Assembly: GCA_003427395.1 (NCBI GenBank)
Contig: BFEA01000666.1
Span: 684,883-712,179 of the forward strand
Source of the DNA: Chara braunii
Lineage: Eukaryota > Streptophyta > Charophyceae > Charales > Characeae
DNA length: 27,297 bases
Direction of reading: 5' to 3'
Under the pieces are notes generated by a model. It was not told the DNA's origin. It saw only the letters and a list, made by a program, of their open reading frames with translations, and did no database searches. This document shows, piece after piece, positions 1 to 9,710 of the stretch (position 1 is the stretch's first letter; each line of letters starts with the position of its first letter). Both the position numbers and the translations under genes were made by a program.

Positions 1-62
<62 letters not shown>
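1..62. repeat. (CT)n microsatellite
   Basis: An uninterrupted CT dinucleotide run opens the window, so its true left end is not seen. It passes directly into a CA-rich run. Confidence 0.97.
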
Positions 63-64
<2 letters not shown>

Positions 65-106
65 GCACACTCACACATACACACACATACACACACACGC
101 ACACAC
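63..106. repeat. degenerate (CA)n microsatellite
   Basis: CA repeats broken by G and T substitutions. Together with the preceding CT run they form a compound microsatellite. Confidence 0.9.
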
Positions 107-147
107 ATGTAGCGTATGTATCTTTCCTGCTTTTAGCGTTAGGTTCA

Positions 148-206
148 TTCATTTTATTTCATTTATTTGCTTATTTATTTATTTATTTGTTTATTCATCT
201 CCCTCG
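148..206. repeat. (ATTT)n-like tetranucleotide repeat
   Basis: Repeated ATTT/ATTC units with scattered substitutions. No coding potential. Confidence 0.8.
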
Positions 207-370
207 TTTTGGTCGTTGATAGTGTCGGGGAGTGAGCCGTCAGATCGGAGACTTACCTGTTCTTCTCTCTCGCTCCCCTCGTCGTCGTCGTCATTGTAGT
301 CGTCCCGTGAAGCTACGCGGTCCGACACGAAGTGAAGCATACCAAAACCAGGCCAAAGGGTACACGCCAG

Positions 371-601
371 GTAAGCATCCCCTCACTTTCTCCTTCCTCT
401 TCTCCTTCTTCTCCTTTCTCTTCCTCCTCCTTCTTTTTCTTCTCACACACTTGTCCCTCCCGCGCGGCCGAGTCCACCCTTTTCCCTCACTACCGCACGC
501 TACCTCCACGCCTAGTATTTTCCAACCCACTCGCGAGCCCGCAGCCGTTCGCGCACCTCCTCCTCCTCCTCCGCGCGTTCCTCGTTTCCTCCCTTTTCCA
601 G
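371..601 (+). other. possible polypyrimidine-rich intron
   Basis: A strong donor-like site (CCAG|GTAAGC) at 370/371 is followed by about 230 bases of C/T-rich sequence and an acceptor-like site (TTTTCCAG|G) at 601/602. The length is a multiple of three. The reading frame through it has no ATG start and is dominated by Leu, Ser, Pro and Phe from low-complexity DNA, so neither an exon nor a protein can be established. It could be a leader intron of an unseen gene, or a chance arrangement in pyrimidine-rich DNA. Confidence 0.2.
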
Positions 602-622
602 GTTGCGCCCATCTCACTTTCC

Positions 623-705
623 TCCTTCTTCTTCTTCTTTTTCTTCTTCTTCTTCTTCTTCTTCTTCTTCTTCTTCTTCTTCTTCTTCTTCTTCTTCTTC
701 TTCTT
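623..705. repeat. (TTC)n microsatellite
   Basis: About 27 TTC/CTT units with one TTTTT interruption near 638. The long Phe/Leu/Ser (plus) and Arg/Lys (minus) frames across 232-904 come from this tract and flanking pyrimidine-rich DNA. Confidence 0.95.
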
Positions 706-906
706 TTCGTGCGACTATCCACTTCTCCTGCTCGTGCGCGCGCTACCATCTTCGCGCGACTCTCCCTTCCGCTACTCTCCCAAAGTGCCCCTCTCGCTCC
801 TTGCTGCGCCCAGACTCCCGCAGCTCCGCGAGTATCGACGTCGTGGCGCCGTAGTCCCAAGCAGCCGGTCGTTCGCAACTTTGGCCAGACCATTCCCTAA
901 ATGAGC

Positions 907-2236
907 TACTAGGCCCAAATCTACCCTGATTCTGAAGATAGATTCATTCATAGTGAATCTATGAATCAATAATCACGGGACCAAAGAAAAGAACAAAAGA
1001 AAAAAAAAGAAAACAAAAGCAACTCCAACTACTAACCACCCCGTCGTGCCAACTGTCACAACGGGGGCAAATCTGCAAAGCCCCAAGAGCAGAACTGAAA
1101 AATGTGGAATTTGAAAGTGGCGCCCGAATTGCAGCATGGCGCCAGTTGTCCAAAATCCTACGGTGCCAAAGGAGGGGTTTGGAAAAAGGGATGCAGCCGA
1201 AACGGCAAAAAGATAGACCACGGATCGAGCCCTGGTGGAGTCCGTAACAACCGGGGTTCATCTACACAGCGAGGGGCAGCACTCCGGATTCGAAACTTCA
1301 AAAAACAAACCAGTTTCAGCTCCCTCCCTTTTTATTTTTCCGAGGCCCCGCGCGGCCTCAAATTGTTGTTTGTTTGTTTTTTTTTGTTTGTCACGCGACA
1401 TCCCACCCCGGCCTAGAACACCCTTCGACAACTTTTTTTTTCTTTCGGTCGACCCCTTATTTCCGGGGTGCGCCGCACCTCGTGCGTGCGCGTCGTGCGC
1501 GGTGCGAGGTGCGACACACGTGCGGGGTGCAGCGCACCTCGATGCGCCGCAAGTACGCTTCAAACGCTTTAGGGTCGATAAGCCACACTCTCACAATTTT
1601 TTTTTTTACTCAGGTAGCCGAGGAAATACCCCCATAAGTTGAGATATATGCCAAAATGCCCCTAAATGATATGGGTAGTGCAGAATGCCGTTTTCGGCCG
1701 AAATCTTTCTGTTATGCCCCTGTCAGGCGGGTGTGCAAATTTGCAATCTGGACCTTGCCGTTTGGGCATGACCTTTTGCAGCTGGGCCCTAGGAAAGTTG
1801 CCAAGTTTTGGGTGTGCAAATTCGTCGGTACTGCCCTCAGTGGACAGTACGACTGCTTCAGTGGGTGCTACGGTGCTACCCTGTCTGAACCTTGGGTCCA
1901 TAGTCTCTTGGGGCCTGTAGTAGATTATCTGGGCCTGGCATCCGAAGTTCCCGTTCGACAAGGCTCGTCCGATTCTGCTTCCACTAGGCTGGGCAACCTA
2001 TAAGCCCTGGTGCCTATCACTATTGTTCGGTCCAAGTTGCCTGCCCATTGGTAGGACAATGGTCTTGAGTGCTGGTCACACTGAGGTTGGATAGTGGGAT
2101 AAGGGGTGCACTAGGAGTATTGACGTGAGGATAGGATGGGAGGTGGTCCCATATTCCAGGACACCTGCGGCTCACAGCTCCAAATGATCACAGTGCACTC
2201 AGTAACTATCCTTTACAAAAAAAAAAAAAAAAAAAA
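907..2236. other. non-coding stretch with small inverted repeats
   Basis: No gene recognised; open frames in both strands are short and lack family features. Structure present: a 9-bp inverted repeat (ATAGATTCA at 938-946, TGAATCTAT at 954-962), T/A-rich runs near 1377-1387 and 1431-1441, a GC-rich cluster of CGCACCTC repeats at 1467-1540, and an A20 run at about 2216-2235 directly before the tRNA-like head. Confidence 0.6.
1467..1540. repeat. GC-rich inverted/direct repeat cluster
   Basis: GGTGCG (1467-1472) and CGCACC (1474-1479) form a palindrome around one base. CGCACCTC occurs at 1474-1481 and 1533-1540, and its inverse GAGGTGCG at 1506-1513, so alternative hairpins are possible. Confidence 0.6.
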
Positions 2237-2300
2237 GAGGCCTAGCTCAGTTGGTTAGGTACCTCAGAGCGCAACCACATAACTTACACTTGTGACAATT
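2237..2300 (+). repeat. tRNA-like head, possible SINE fragment
   Basis: The sequence after the A-run contains TAGCTCAGTTGG, a full match to the RNA polymerase III A-box consensus, in the context GGCCTAGCTCAGTTGGTTAGG typical of tRNA 5' halves. A convincing B-box is missing where expected; the hairpin at 2302-2374 begins there. No complete cloverleaf can be drawn, so this is not a functional tRNA gene. A related head occurs at 8350-8408. Best guess: 5' part of a tRNA-derived SINE. Confidence 0.4.
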
Positions 2301-2301
2301 T

Positions 2302-2374
2302 GGTTGGGAAGTGGGAGCCATATACGAATACGTTTTAGCCGTATTCTGGCGTAAGTGGCACCCACTTCCCAACC
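2302..2374. repeat. 73-nt near-perfect hairpin
   Basis: GGTTGGGAAGTGGG (2302-2315) pairs exactly with CCCACTTCCCAACC (2361-2374). After one mismatch GCCA pairs with TGGC, and an inner GAATACG (2326-2332)/CGTATTC (2340-2346) stem closes a 7-nt loop. It could be a tiny foldback transposon remnant or a small-RNA precursor-like hairpin. No clear target duplication flanks it. Confidence 0.75.
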
Positions 2375-2581
2375 GTGTTGTTTTTTTCCATTCCTCACTG
2401 ATGCTACCGGCTGACCCCTGGCTGGTATCGCCCACCTGCTGTGGCAGGTATCGCACCTGCTGGTGGGTGCAGCTCCCGCATGTTCCCTCGCTGGAGGCTT
2501 GAGCACGGATGTGGCTGCTACGGGGTTCCCCATAATACTATAATGGAAAAAAAAAGGTATGAAATGAGAGGGGAAAAAAAA

Positions 2582-2598
2582 GGGGGGGGGGGGGGGGG
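2582..2598. repeat. G17 homopolymer
   Basis: Seventeen consecutive G follow an A8 run. Homopolymer length is likely imprecise in the assembly. A short CA run follows at 2646-2662. Confidence 0.9.
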
Positions 2599-2896
2599 AG
2601 CAAATAACACCATAAAAACACGCAATTTTACAGGACCCACGACCGCCACACACACACACACGCACTCTCTCACCTATCATGTACCGAAATGTGGGTCAAG
2701 AATCATGTTGGATACGTGTTGGTTCATGTTGGAGGCCTGTACGAAACCATGTTAGAGTCGTTGAGAAAAACATTGAGACCAATTGGAAACCATGTAAGAC
2801 TCGTTGGGAATAAGTTGATAATATTGATGAGTAGTTGAACACAGCAGAAGACCCAGTTTCAATAGTTGGTCACACCCCTTCTGCGTGAATAAGTTA

Positions 2897-3289
2897 GACA
2901 TCAAAAAGAAATTTTGTTGAATTTCGGCGACAATTTTTCTGTTGGATGAGGTGCAGGAAGTGATTGCCATCAGTAGTGGCGATGAAACGGACGAGATCTC
3001 AAGGCCTAAGGCTGAGGGGCAACCTTCAACAAGTAGGCCGAGGGAAGGAGCCTCCGGGTGGGAAGAAGAATTCGGACTCACACTCGGGCATTGGTTCGAG
3101 CAATGGATAAGTGTGATTAAGCACGATTGGATTATCAGAACTAGGGAACTAATGAGGGCCGGAGTGATGTAAAAGAACTGCGAGAGATTGCACAGAGAAA
3201 AAAAGAGATCGTGGCCGCCAGTCTGGGAGCCGAAGGACCAGCCACGCGCAACGACCAAGGGCACCCAAGTGACAAAGGACTGATGTCCC
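2897..3289 (+). pseudogene. weak protein-coding remnant, function unknown
   Basis: After a TGA the frame stays open from about 2922 to a TAA at 3170-3172, then continues in the same frame to a TGA near 3287. The first part is an acidic N-terminal-like stretch (EVIAISSGDETDE) followed by a charged, tryptophan-containing segment (EEFGLTLGHWFEQW); the part after the TAA is Lys/Arg/Pro/Trp-rich. The composition looks more protein-like than the surroundings, and the acidic Ile-Ser-Ser-Gly-Asp start is reminiscent of retroelement or nuclear proteins. There is no recognisable domain and no plausible ATG. The long minus-strand frame over the same bases (3396-2752) looks like its antisense shadow. Confidence 0.22.
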
Positions 3290-3299
3290 GATGAGGGAC

Positions 3300-4012
3300 T
3301 AAAAATGAGGCACAGGTTTGACGAGAGTTGTGTTTTTTTTGCAATAAGTAGAGGAAAGATTTGACTAGTATGAATGAGGTTGTTGAGGGCAAGCACGACA
3401 AGGACTAGTCAAGATCTTAGCTTAATGGGCAAGAAAACAGTATTTGAGCTATTTTTCTCGGATGCGCTACCTCAGATGGATTTTGAGAGAAAAACATTAG
3501 CAAGGGACACAGGTGTGAGACTAGTTGGGATGAGACAATTGTTGGTCTTTGGACAAGACAGAGATTGTACCTTGAATGAAAATTATGAATATGGATGAAT
3601 TGAGCACGAAAGAGCATTGAATGTTAGACGGATACAAGAGAGGTTAGGGAACCTATGGATAGAGCGACACGTGGATGTCCTCTCCTAGGAGCCTAATCCG
3701 ACCAAGTCAGCGTCATGTCACAAGGGACAAAGTTGTGAGAGTAAGCAAGAGTGAAAAGAACAGAAGGACCCGCATCTGATCTATGGTTGAACGGTCGGGC
3801 GGGCTAGCACTACCTGAGGTTGAAAAGTCTCCGCTTGGGTGCTAGACGCTAAGTCGGGTATATGAATGAGGATGTTGGAATTGAGCAAAGCTATACTTAG
3901 AATAAGATAAAAGATACGGCACGCTGAAAACTGCAAAGATGACTGCCTCCTAACCCCCCAGTAAAAGATCGGATCCGTGTCCTCAAAGTCCATCCTCTCG
4001 GGCGCTAAGCAT
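3300..4012. other. non-coding, purine-rich on plus strand
   Basis: No gene recognised. Frames up to about 75 codons occur (for example 3374-3598) but have no ATG start or family resemblance. The plus strand is rich in GA and TTGAGAA-type words that recur to about 5930. Confidence 0.5.
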
Positions 4013-4172
4013 TTGAGAATGGAAAGGAATGACCCTAAACAGGCTGTTCGACTTGAGAATGGAAAGGAATAACCCTAACCAGGCTGTTCGACTTGAGAAT
4101 GAAAAGGAATGACCCTAACTAGGCTGTTCGACTTGAGAATGGAAAATAATAACCCTAACCAGGTTATTCGGG
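4013..4172. repeat. tandem array, 4 x 40 bp
   Basis: Four direct 40-bp copies start at 4013, 4053, 4093 and 4133, each beginning TTGAGAATG and, in the first three, ending GGCTGTTCGAC. Copies 2 and 4 contain AACCCTAACC, which resembles the plant telomeric word. The last copy is the most diverged. Confidence 0.92.
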
Positions 4173-4269
4173 AATGACTTCTAACAAGGGTTGTTTCTTC
4201 TGAAATAGGCACTGGGGTCCCCTTGTGTTTGAGAAAGGCTAATTAAGAATGAGCTAGAATGAGTAATGT

Positions 4270-4455
4270 GAAGTGGAGAAGGTTGGTGGGTCGGTCATTG
4301 AAATAGCCGTGAGGAAGGATGAAAGAGAAAAATGTAACAATGGAAAAGGCCGGTAGGTCGGTCATTGAAATAGTCATGAGAAAGGATGAAAATGATGGGT
4401 GTGAAGGGAAAAGGCCGAGGGGACGGTCACTAAAACAACCTCGAAATAAGATTGA
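4270..4455. repeat. degenerate tandem array, about 3 x 66 bp
   Basis: Three diverged copies are anchored by CGGTCATTGAAATAG near 4292 and 4359 and CGGTCACTAAAACAA near 4424, giving spacings of 67 and 65 bp. An intervening GAGGAAGGATGAAA-type segment is shared by the first two copies. Confidence 0.75.
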
Positions 4456-4685
4456 GAAGAGAAGAATTGGAGGGCAGAATAAAAAAAGGCAGACATCAAA
4501 ATGAGAAGGACGTGGACCGTTGAGACAGTGATAAGGGATGACTATTGAAAAAGTAAAAATTGAGAGGTAAAAGATGGGCCGACGGACCGATCATAAGAAG
4601 TAGTTTATTGAAAAGAGGAAGACCGCCCACAAGAAGTGACCTTGTTGAAAAGAGGCTGTCAGGTCAGCCATGAGAACCAGCCTTG

Positions 4686-4840
4686 AGAAAAAGTTAGGAA
4701 AAACATTGGATTCGGCGTTTGCCTGAGAATTGGGAGGTGCATTGCATTAAAAGAGGACCCTAGGCAATTTGAAAAGAGGTTGCATCAAAAAGTTAGGAAA
4801 AACATTGGATTCGGCAATTTGAAAAGAGGTTGCATTAACA
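4686..4840. repeat. interspersed direct repeat
   Basis: AAAAGTTAGGAAAAACATTG followed by GATTCGGC occurs near 4687 and again near 4791. CAATTTGAAAAGAGGTTGCAT also occurs twice close by (near 4766 and 4818). This is a local duplication in the same purine-rich tract as the other arrays. Confidence 0.7.
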
Positions 4841-4855
4841 GAGGACCATGGAAAT

Positions 4856-5775
4856 AACAAGAGATTGAGTCTTCCTTCTTCTTCTAGTCTAAGGTCTCAG
4901 CATGAGGGGGATAGTGGTGCATACACCGCGACCCCGGGACCCTTACCCCGTAGGGAAATGTCCAAGCGCGACTTGCCCCTCGTAAGTAGGGCACCAGGTT
5001 AAAGAATCAAGGTATCAGTCACGGTACTCGACATCCGGAACCAACTCCGATAATGAGCTCTAGTCGAAAGGTTCAAATTGCGCCTCACGTTAAGTTCGTA
5101 AAAAGTCCAGGGCGCCGAGATGGGCTGAAAAGTTGCTCTTCTAATTCTTGATGACCCTCTCTAACCACATGTCACGCCGTTGAGGGGCGGCCTGACCGTT
5201 TGGAATGGACCTAGGCTGCTCGCACTAAGTCAAGCAGCACTGTCCACAGGGAAGGTCGGGGCGAGGTACCGGGTGAAGTCCGCCACCAGCACAGGGCATT
5301 GACATCGTCATGCCGGAGCATTACCACCGTTCCGGGGACTAACCGCGATGTCTTCGTAACTGCACTCGCAAACTAAGCGAGAGCCCCAACTCTCTTGAGA
5401 AGGAAGAGGCCGGATCCACAAAATTTACCACTTGGGAGGAACGATTCACGAGGGAACCACTTTTGGTATGATGGGATCCTGGGAGGCATGGACTGGACCT
5501 GCCTTACAGATGCGAGGAGGCACCTCAATGATGATGCCCATCTCGAAAGAAGTGGTCGCCGGACTAGAATAGAGGATGGGGTGAGTTATCTGCAGGAGGA
5601 GGACTGATCACCCTTCCTTTTAGGAGCTGATGGGCCGGCATCCGTCTACCTAGTTGGTAGGCAAGGTCTGCGTACCTCCAAGTAAGAACCAGTTGCGCGA
5701 TGGGGACATCACGATTGAGTGCGGGGAAGGTGTGTCATATACCTAAGAACAAAGCGTGCGAAAGGAACAATAGGT
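4856..5775. other. non-coding stretch, nothing recognised
   Basis: Mixed-composition DNA. The longest plus frame (5395-5607, 70 codons, no ATG) has no family features. No RNA gene, promoter or transposon end could be identified. Confidence 0.5.
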
Positions 5776-5934
5776 AAATGTTTGTGGAAATGGCTAAGTT
5801 AGCACTAAGAAAAGTCTGGCAAGATGCTCGTGAGAAATGTATGTGGAAGTGACTAAGTTGGGCCTGAGAAAAGTCTGGCAAGATGCCCGTGAGAAATATA
5901 TGTGGAAGTGACTAAGTTGGGCCTGAGAAAAGTC
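5776..5934. repeat. tandem array, 2.7 x 59 bp, ending at an N
   Basis: AAATGTnTGTGGAA...GAGAAAAGTC recurs at an exact 59-bp period (AAGTC blocks at 5812, 5871 and 5930). The last two copies are almost identical. The third copy is cut off by the single N at 5935, so the true array may be longer. Confidence 0.93.
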
Positions 5935-5935
5935 N

Positions 5936-6014
<79 letters not shown>

Positions 6015-6050
6015 ACACACACACACGAACACGCACACACATACAAAAGC
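5935..6050. repeat. (CA)n microsatellite after a single N
   Basis: One ambiguous base joins the 59-bp array to a CA run of about 76 bases, which becomes degenerate beyond 6011. The lone N suggests a scaffold or consensus join, so adjacency of the two repeats is not certain. Confidence 0.93.
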
Positions 6051-6158
6051 AAGTATGACAGTGTATATTTTCATGTTATAGCGATAGACTTATATGATTT
6101 TGCTCATCCTATCGATGGAAGTACCGTAACTATAGCCGCGAAGTAGGTGACTTGCATG

Positions 6159-6176
6159 TTCTCTCTCTCTCTCTCT
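6159..6176. repeat. short (CT)n run
   Basis: About nine CT units in otherwise unique DNA. Confidence 0.85.
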
Positions 6177-6299
6177 TTCCATCTACATCATAATGCCCTC
6201 CACCAGAATGAAAGTTCCTCTTGGCAAGCTTAACCTCGTGGGCAGGTTCCCTCTAACCGTCGGTCCCACCAAAGGGTTTGATGGCTAAAAATGCAATTT

Positions 6300-7970
6300 T
6301 GCAACCCCCATGGTTTTTTTTTTTTTTTCTTAAAAAAAATAAAAAAATCAAATCGGCAGTGGGGGCCCGGGGGGGGTTCCCAACTGCCAGGGGCACCTCC
6401 CCATGCCACTGAAACAGGGTTGCGGCCCCCGTCCTTGACACAACTCCTTTTGGCGGGGCTGCTTTACCCCTGTCGAACTAAGGGTAGGACGGGGGTGAGG
6501 CGTAGGAAGGACGTCACTCTCAGGTTAGAGCTGGAACCCCTCATTCTACCATCCACCAGACACTCAGTTCCTTATTACTCCAGTTCTCACCACTTCTGCT
6601 TCTCCACTTGTTATAGCTGATGAGAGCATCTACAAGATTTTCGTTCTCGATCCTATAACAACCTCTCGCTTATGTCTCCACCTATTCAACCTTCCTCTTT
6701 TCAGCACCACTTCTTTCGGACAACTTCAAGCAAGGTTCGTCGAGGAAAGATATAGTTCATCGCTTGTTATAGGTGATTTGTTGAAATTCGTTTAAAACGC
6801 GGTTTTCTGCACTTTTCAAAATAGCACCAGAACGTTCTACTTTCTCAAGGGAAGGAAGACAGTGAAACTTGTGTTGCACTCCTTATACTTCAATTGACTG
6901 ATGTCCCTTATGTTGGTAGTCACAAGGTGCCTTGGCTTTCTTTCCCCTAAAGAACAAGATCGTGTGAGGCAAAGTTTGACATTTTTCAAGGACGAGTGAG
7001 CTTATGAGCTCATAATACTTTTTTATTATTTCTCACTTTACTTTGCTTTAGAGGAGAAAACTCCCAGGTTCTGGGTCAATTTTGGTTTTTTCAGCCTTGT
7101 AGAGAACATTCCATATTAGGGAGTCTTTTAGGGTTCATCTACCCTCCGTCTCTCTTTTGCAAAGGCTTCTTCCAACTCATCAAGACATATTTGCGTCATT
7201 TTTTTTAGCACGCCGTCGGCGTAAATATCCTTACAAGGGTATTCGCCCTGTTTTTTGTCATTGACAGAAAATTGGATGTGTCGCACGAGCCGCGACTAGT
7301 TTTATTTTGTGACCGACAAAGCGTTTAGAGGAGAAATAGCGAGAATATGGACACGCAATTTTGAAGGCACATGTGACTTTTTTCTTCTCGTCGGTGGTTA
7401 CAAAACCATCAAGGTTGTCAGTCAACTTCTTATCTTTGATTAAATTCAGAATTAAGTTTTTTTTTTTTTATCAGTATCTTTAATCATGGTGCATGTGTGT
7501 GCGCGGAGACGACAGTTCTATGACCGGTGTCAAGCCTGGTTACCGGAGATGCATTTTTAAAAGTAACTACTATCGGTTCTATTTAAGACGACATTGGAGC
7601 TCGCATAGTATGAAGTACAGTGGGGCATCTTCTATCTAACCACCAAATGAGAATCCTCTCGTTGTCTTGGTAAAGATGTGCGTGGAGGAAGTTAGGCGTG
7701 AAAAAGGTCTGGGTATTCACTAGCGAGATGGTAAAGACGGTGTCGAAAGAGGCGTTTATTCTTTTTATGAGGTCGGCTTAGACAGCAGTGCGACCTTTAT
7801 ATGGTAAATTGAGTGAATGGTGGAGTAAAACATGGATTAGACCTCCGCACGATAGATGCGGGAGCTTGGTGGTCGTGACCTCGGTTGATAGGCCAAAGTG
7901 TGACCTTCCTTCGCTTATCGTACTGAGTCAAATAGTGAATACTATTTACATGAAAAACAACACTTGCTAT
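6300..7970. other. non-coding, largely AT-rich stretch
   Basis: No gene recognised. Contents: a T16/A-rich stem-loop-forming tract at 6314-6347, a GC-rich inverted repeat (GGCAGT near 6355 with ACTGCC near 6384) enclosing C/G homopolymers, a short repeated word CTTGTTATAG (near 6607 and 6764), and T-runs near 7200 and 7458. Open frames do not exceed about 110 codons and are low in information. Confidence 0.5.
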
Positions 7971-7976
7971 ATCCAG

Positions 7977-8045
7977 CGTTGGGACTAGCACAATTGGTTA
8001 CTGTATTGGACTCTCATGCTGCAAATCTAGGGATTGAGGCCAACG
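7977..8045 (+). repeat. degenerate tRNA-like sequence
   Basis: CGTTGG (7977-7982) and CCAACG (8040-8045) could form an acceptor-like stem around a 69-nt unit. The unit contains TAGCACAATTGG (one mismatch to the pol III A-box) and GGATTGAGGCC (two mismatches to the B-box) at roughly tRNA spacing. D, anticodon and T stems do not fold well, so I read it as a decayed tRNA or SINE head, not a working tRNA gene. Confidence 0.35.
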
Positions 8046-8349
8046 ACGACAACAACGGTGGAGAAGTGAAACAACTTTGAAGAAACCAAGGGGTTGAGGG
8101 TCTGGCGAGACTATCCCCATTGGTTTTGCGTCGGCCCTGACCTTTGGGACCGACGGGTGAGACAAGAGGGGTGCCGACGTTCCCCCTTCCCTCTGAGAAT
8201 ATCCTAAATTTTCCCGCTTTTATTGCTATTTATTTAATTGTTATTATTATCATTTCCTTGTTACCCTTACTTTATTTGTTTATTATTTTAGGTCTCATAT
8301 CTTTGAGGGCACAATTCCGTTACTGATTTCGAGACTGGTGCTGAAAACA

Positions 8350-8408
8350 GTTGGCCTAACTCAGTTGGTACACCCATGAACTGTTGAAATACGGACCTGA
8401 GTTCAAAC
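8350..8408 (+). repeat. tRNA-like head interrupted by a foldback element
   Basis: TTGGCCTAACTCAGTTGG (one mismatch to the A-box) is followed about 35 bases later by GAGTTCAAAC, a B-box-like T-loop. The B-box is split by the element at 8411-8682. Removing that element and one copy of its 9-bp target duplication would give GAGTTCAAACTC, a better B-box. Similar to the head at 2237. Likely the 5' end of a tRNA-derived SINE. Confidence 0.4.
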
Positions 8409-8691
8409 TTGGGAAAAGTCATAAAACCTCCCCGCTATGAAACCTGTGTATCAATTCCCCCCCCAACGGAGGAAAAAACGTTACAGATCCAAAATCAGTT
8501 TTGGTGTTATTTTTACACCCTGGCTGGTCAGTAACGACCGCTGTGTAAAAATGGCGGGAAAGTGTTTTGCCGGGTGCAAATATGATGTCGAAAATGAATT
8601 TGGGGTCTGCGACACATTTTTCCCTGGTTGGGGGGAAATGGATACAAAGGTTTCATCGCCGGGAGGTTTTATGACTTTTCCCTTCAAACTC
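8402..8691. mobile_element. foldback/MULE-like MITE with 9-bp target duplication
   Basis: An element of 272 bp (8411-8682) begins GGGAAAAGTCATAAAACCTC and ends with its inverse. The two arms, about 113 bp each (8411-8523 and 8570-8682), pair along their whole length with substitutions and small gaps around a loop of about 46 bp. Direct repeats TTCAAACTT (8402-8410) and TTCAAACTC (8683-8691), 8 of 9 identical, flank it. Long terminal inverted repeats plus a 9-bp target duplication are the hallmark of Mutator-like elements; an 8-bp reading would suit hAT. It encodes no transposase, so it is non-autonomous. An inner 10-bp inverted repeat (ATTTTTACAC 8509-8518, GTGTAAAAAT 8543-8552) offers an alternative fold. 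Confidence 0.8.
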
Positions 8692-9700
8692 TACTAGCGG
8701 TAGTAGTATAAAATCATTTTGGAATACCTAGGACCGCCACGTTAGTTATGAGGCAGCGACCACAACTCAATGCTTCGAAACATCCGTTAAAATTGAAATG
8801 ATACAGAAAAGATTGACATGGCGGGGACCCTTCATGGGTGCATTGTCCACCATCAACAATGTGCTGTGAGGGGGTTGGGTGCGAGTATGCCCGTTGAGAC
8901 CCGAAAGATGGTGAACTATACTTGAGCAGGGCAGGGCCAAGGGAAACTCAGGGGAAGGCTCGCATTGGTACTGACGGGCCAATCGTTCCTCGAGCTTGGG
9001 TATAGAGGCGAGAGATTAATCGAACCGTATAGTAGCGGGCTCCCTTGAGAGTTTTTCTCAAGATAGCTGAAGTTGTTGACCATTGTTAATTGGTGGTTGT
9101 GGGATTTGTTGCTACCAGGCGCAACACTAGCATCGAGCAAACGAGGGGGACGACTACCAAGATAAGGTAGGGGAAGAGAAGAGACGGGAACATGAAGGCA
9201 ACGACTGCAAAAATGAAGGGAATAAATCTGGCATGGATTCGTGCCACATACATTCAAGGAACGCAATTGTGAAGGCGGACCAAGATAAGAGCGGATATGG
9301 CTATTGAATAGCTCGCTGATTCATAATGAAATCAGGTTATTTAAAGTTTTGTAAAAGCGTTTTTAGCCATCACGAATTCGATGGCGATGGCAGATTCAGG
9401 GTTTCGAGGGTAATTTTAGCATAGGGAGGAAATTGAGGTGTGCAAAAAAGTCGAGAAGGCGGAAGAACGAGAAGAAAAAAAAGTATAACTTGTCTATTTC
9501 TTAGTGAAAACGGCGAGGGAGGATTCTTAATGGGGGGTTTGGATAAGGCGAGCACAATGGTGGAAGTGGAACGACGAATGGAGTGTACTGAAAGATAGGA
9601 GCGAAAAGGACGTCGGAAAAATGTTAGAAAGAGTGAAATGTATCTCCTCGTATTCTAGGGTTTTTTTTTTTTGTAATTAAAAAAAAAATGTTACCTACCT
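8692..9700. other. non-coding stretch, nothing recognised
   Basis: Mixed-composition DNA. The longest frame is on the minus strand (9266-8916, 116 codons, no supported start or domain). A T-run facing an A-run at 9661-9689 can form a weak hairpin. Confidence 0.5.
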
Positions 9701-9710
9701 TGAGGGCAGC

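Noticed and set aside
232-904. Overlapping 190-222-codon frames on both strands
   Set aside because: No ATG start, dominated by a TTC repeat and pyrimidine-rich DNA; Phe/Leu/Ser or Arg/Lys runs only.
2237-2310. Functional tRNA gene
   Set aside because: Perfect A-box but no B-box and no cloverleaf.
2752-3396. 214-codon minus-strand frame
   Set aside because: No domain or supported start; looks like the antisense of the weak plus-strand remnant.
4013-4172. CRISPR array
   Set aside because: Contiguous 40-bp tandem units without spacers in eukaryotic DNA.
5794-6074. Cys-Val repeat frames
   Set aside because: Translation of the CA microsatellite across an N.
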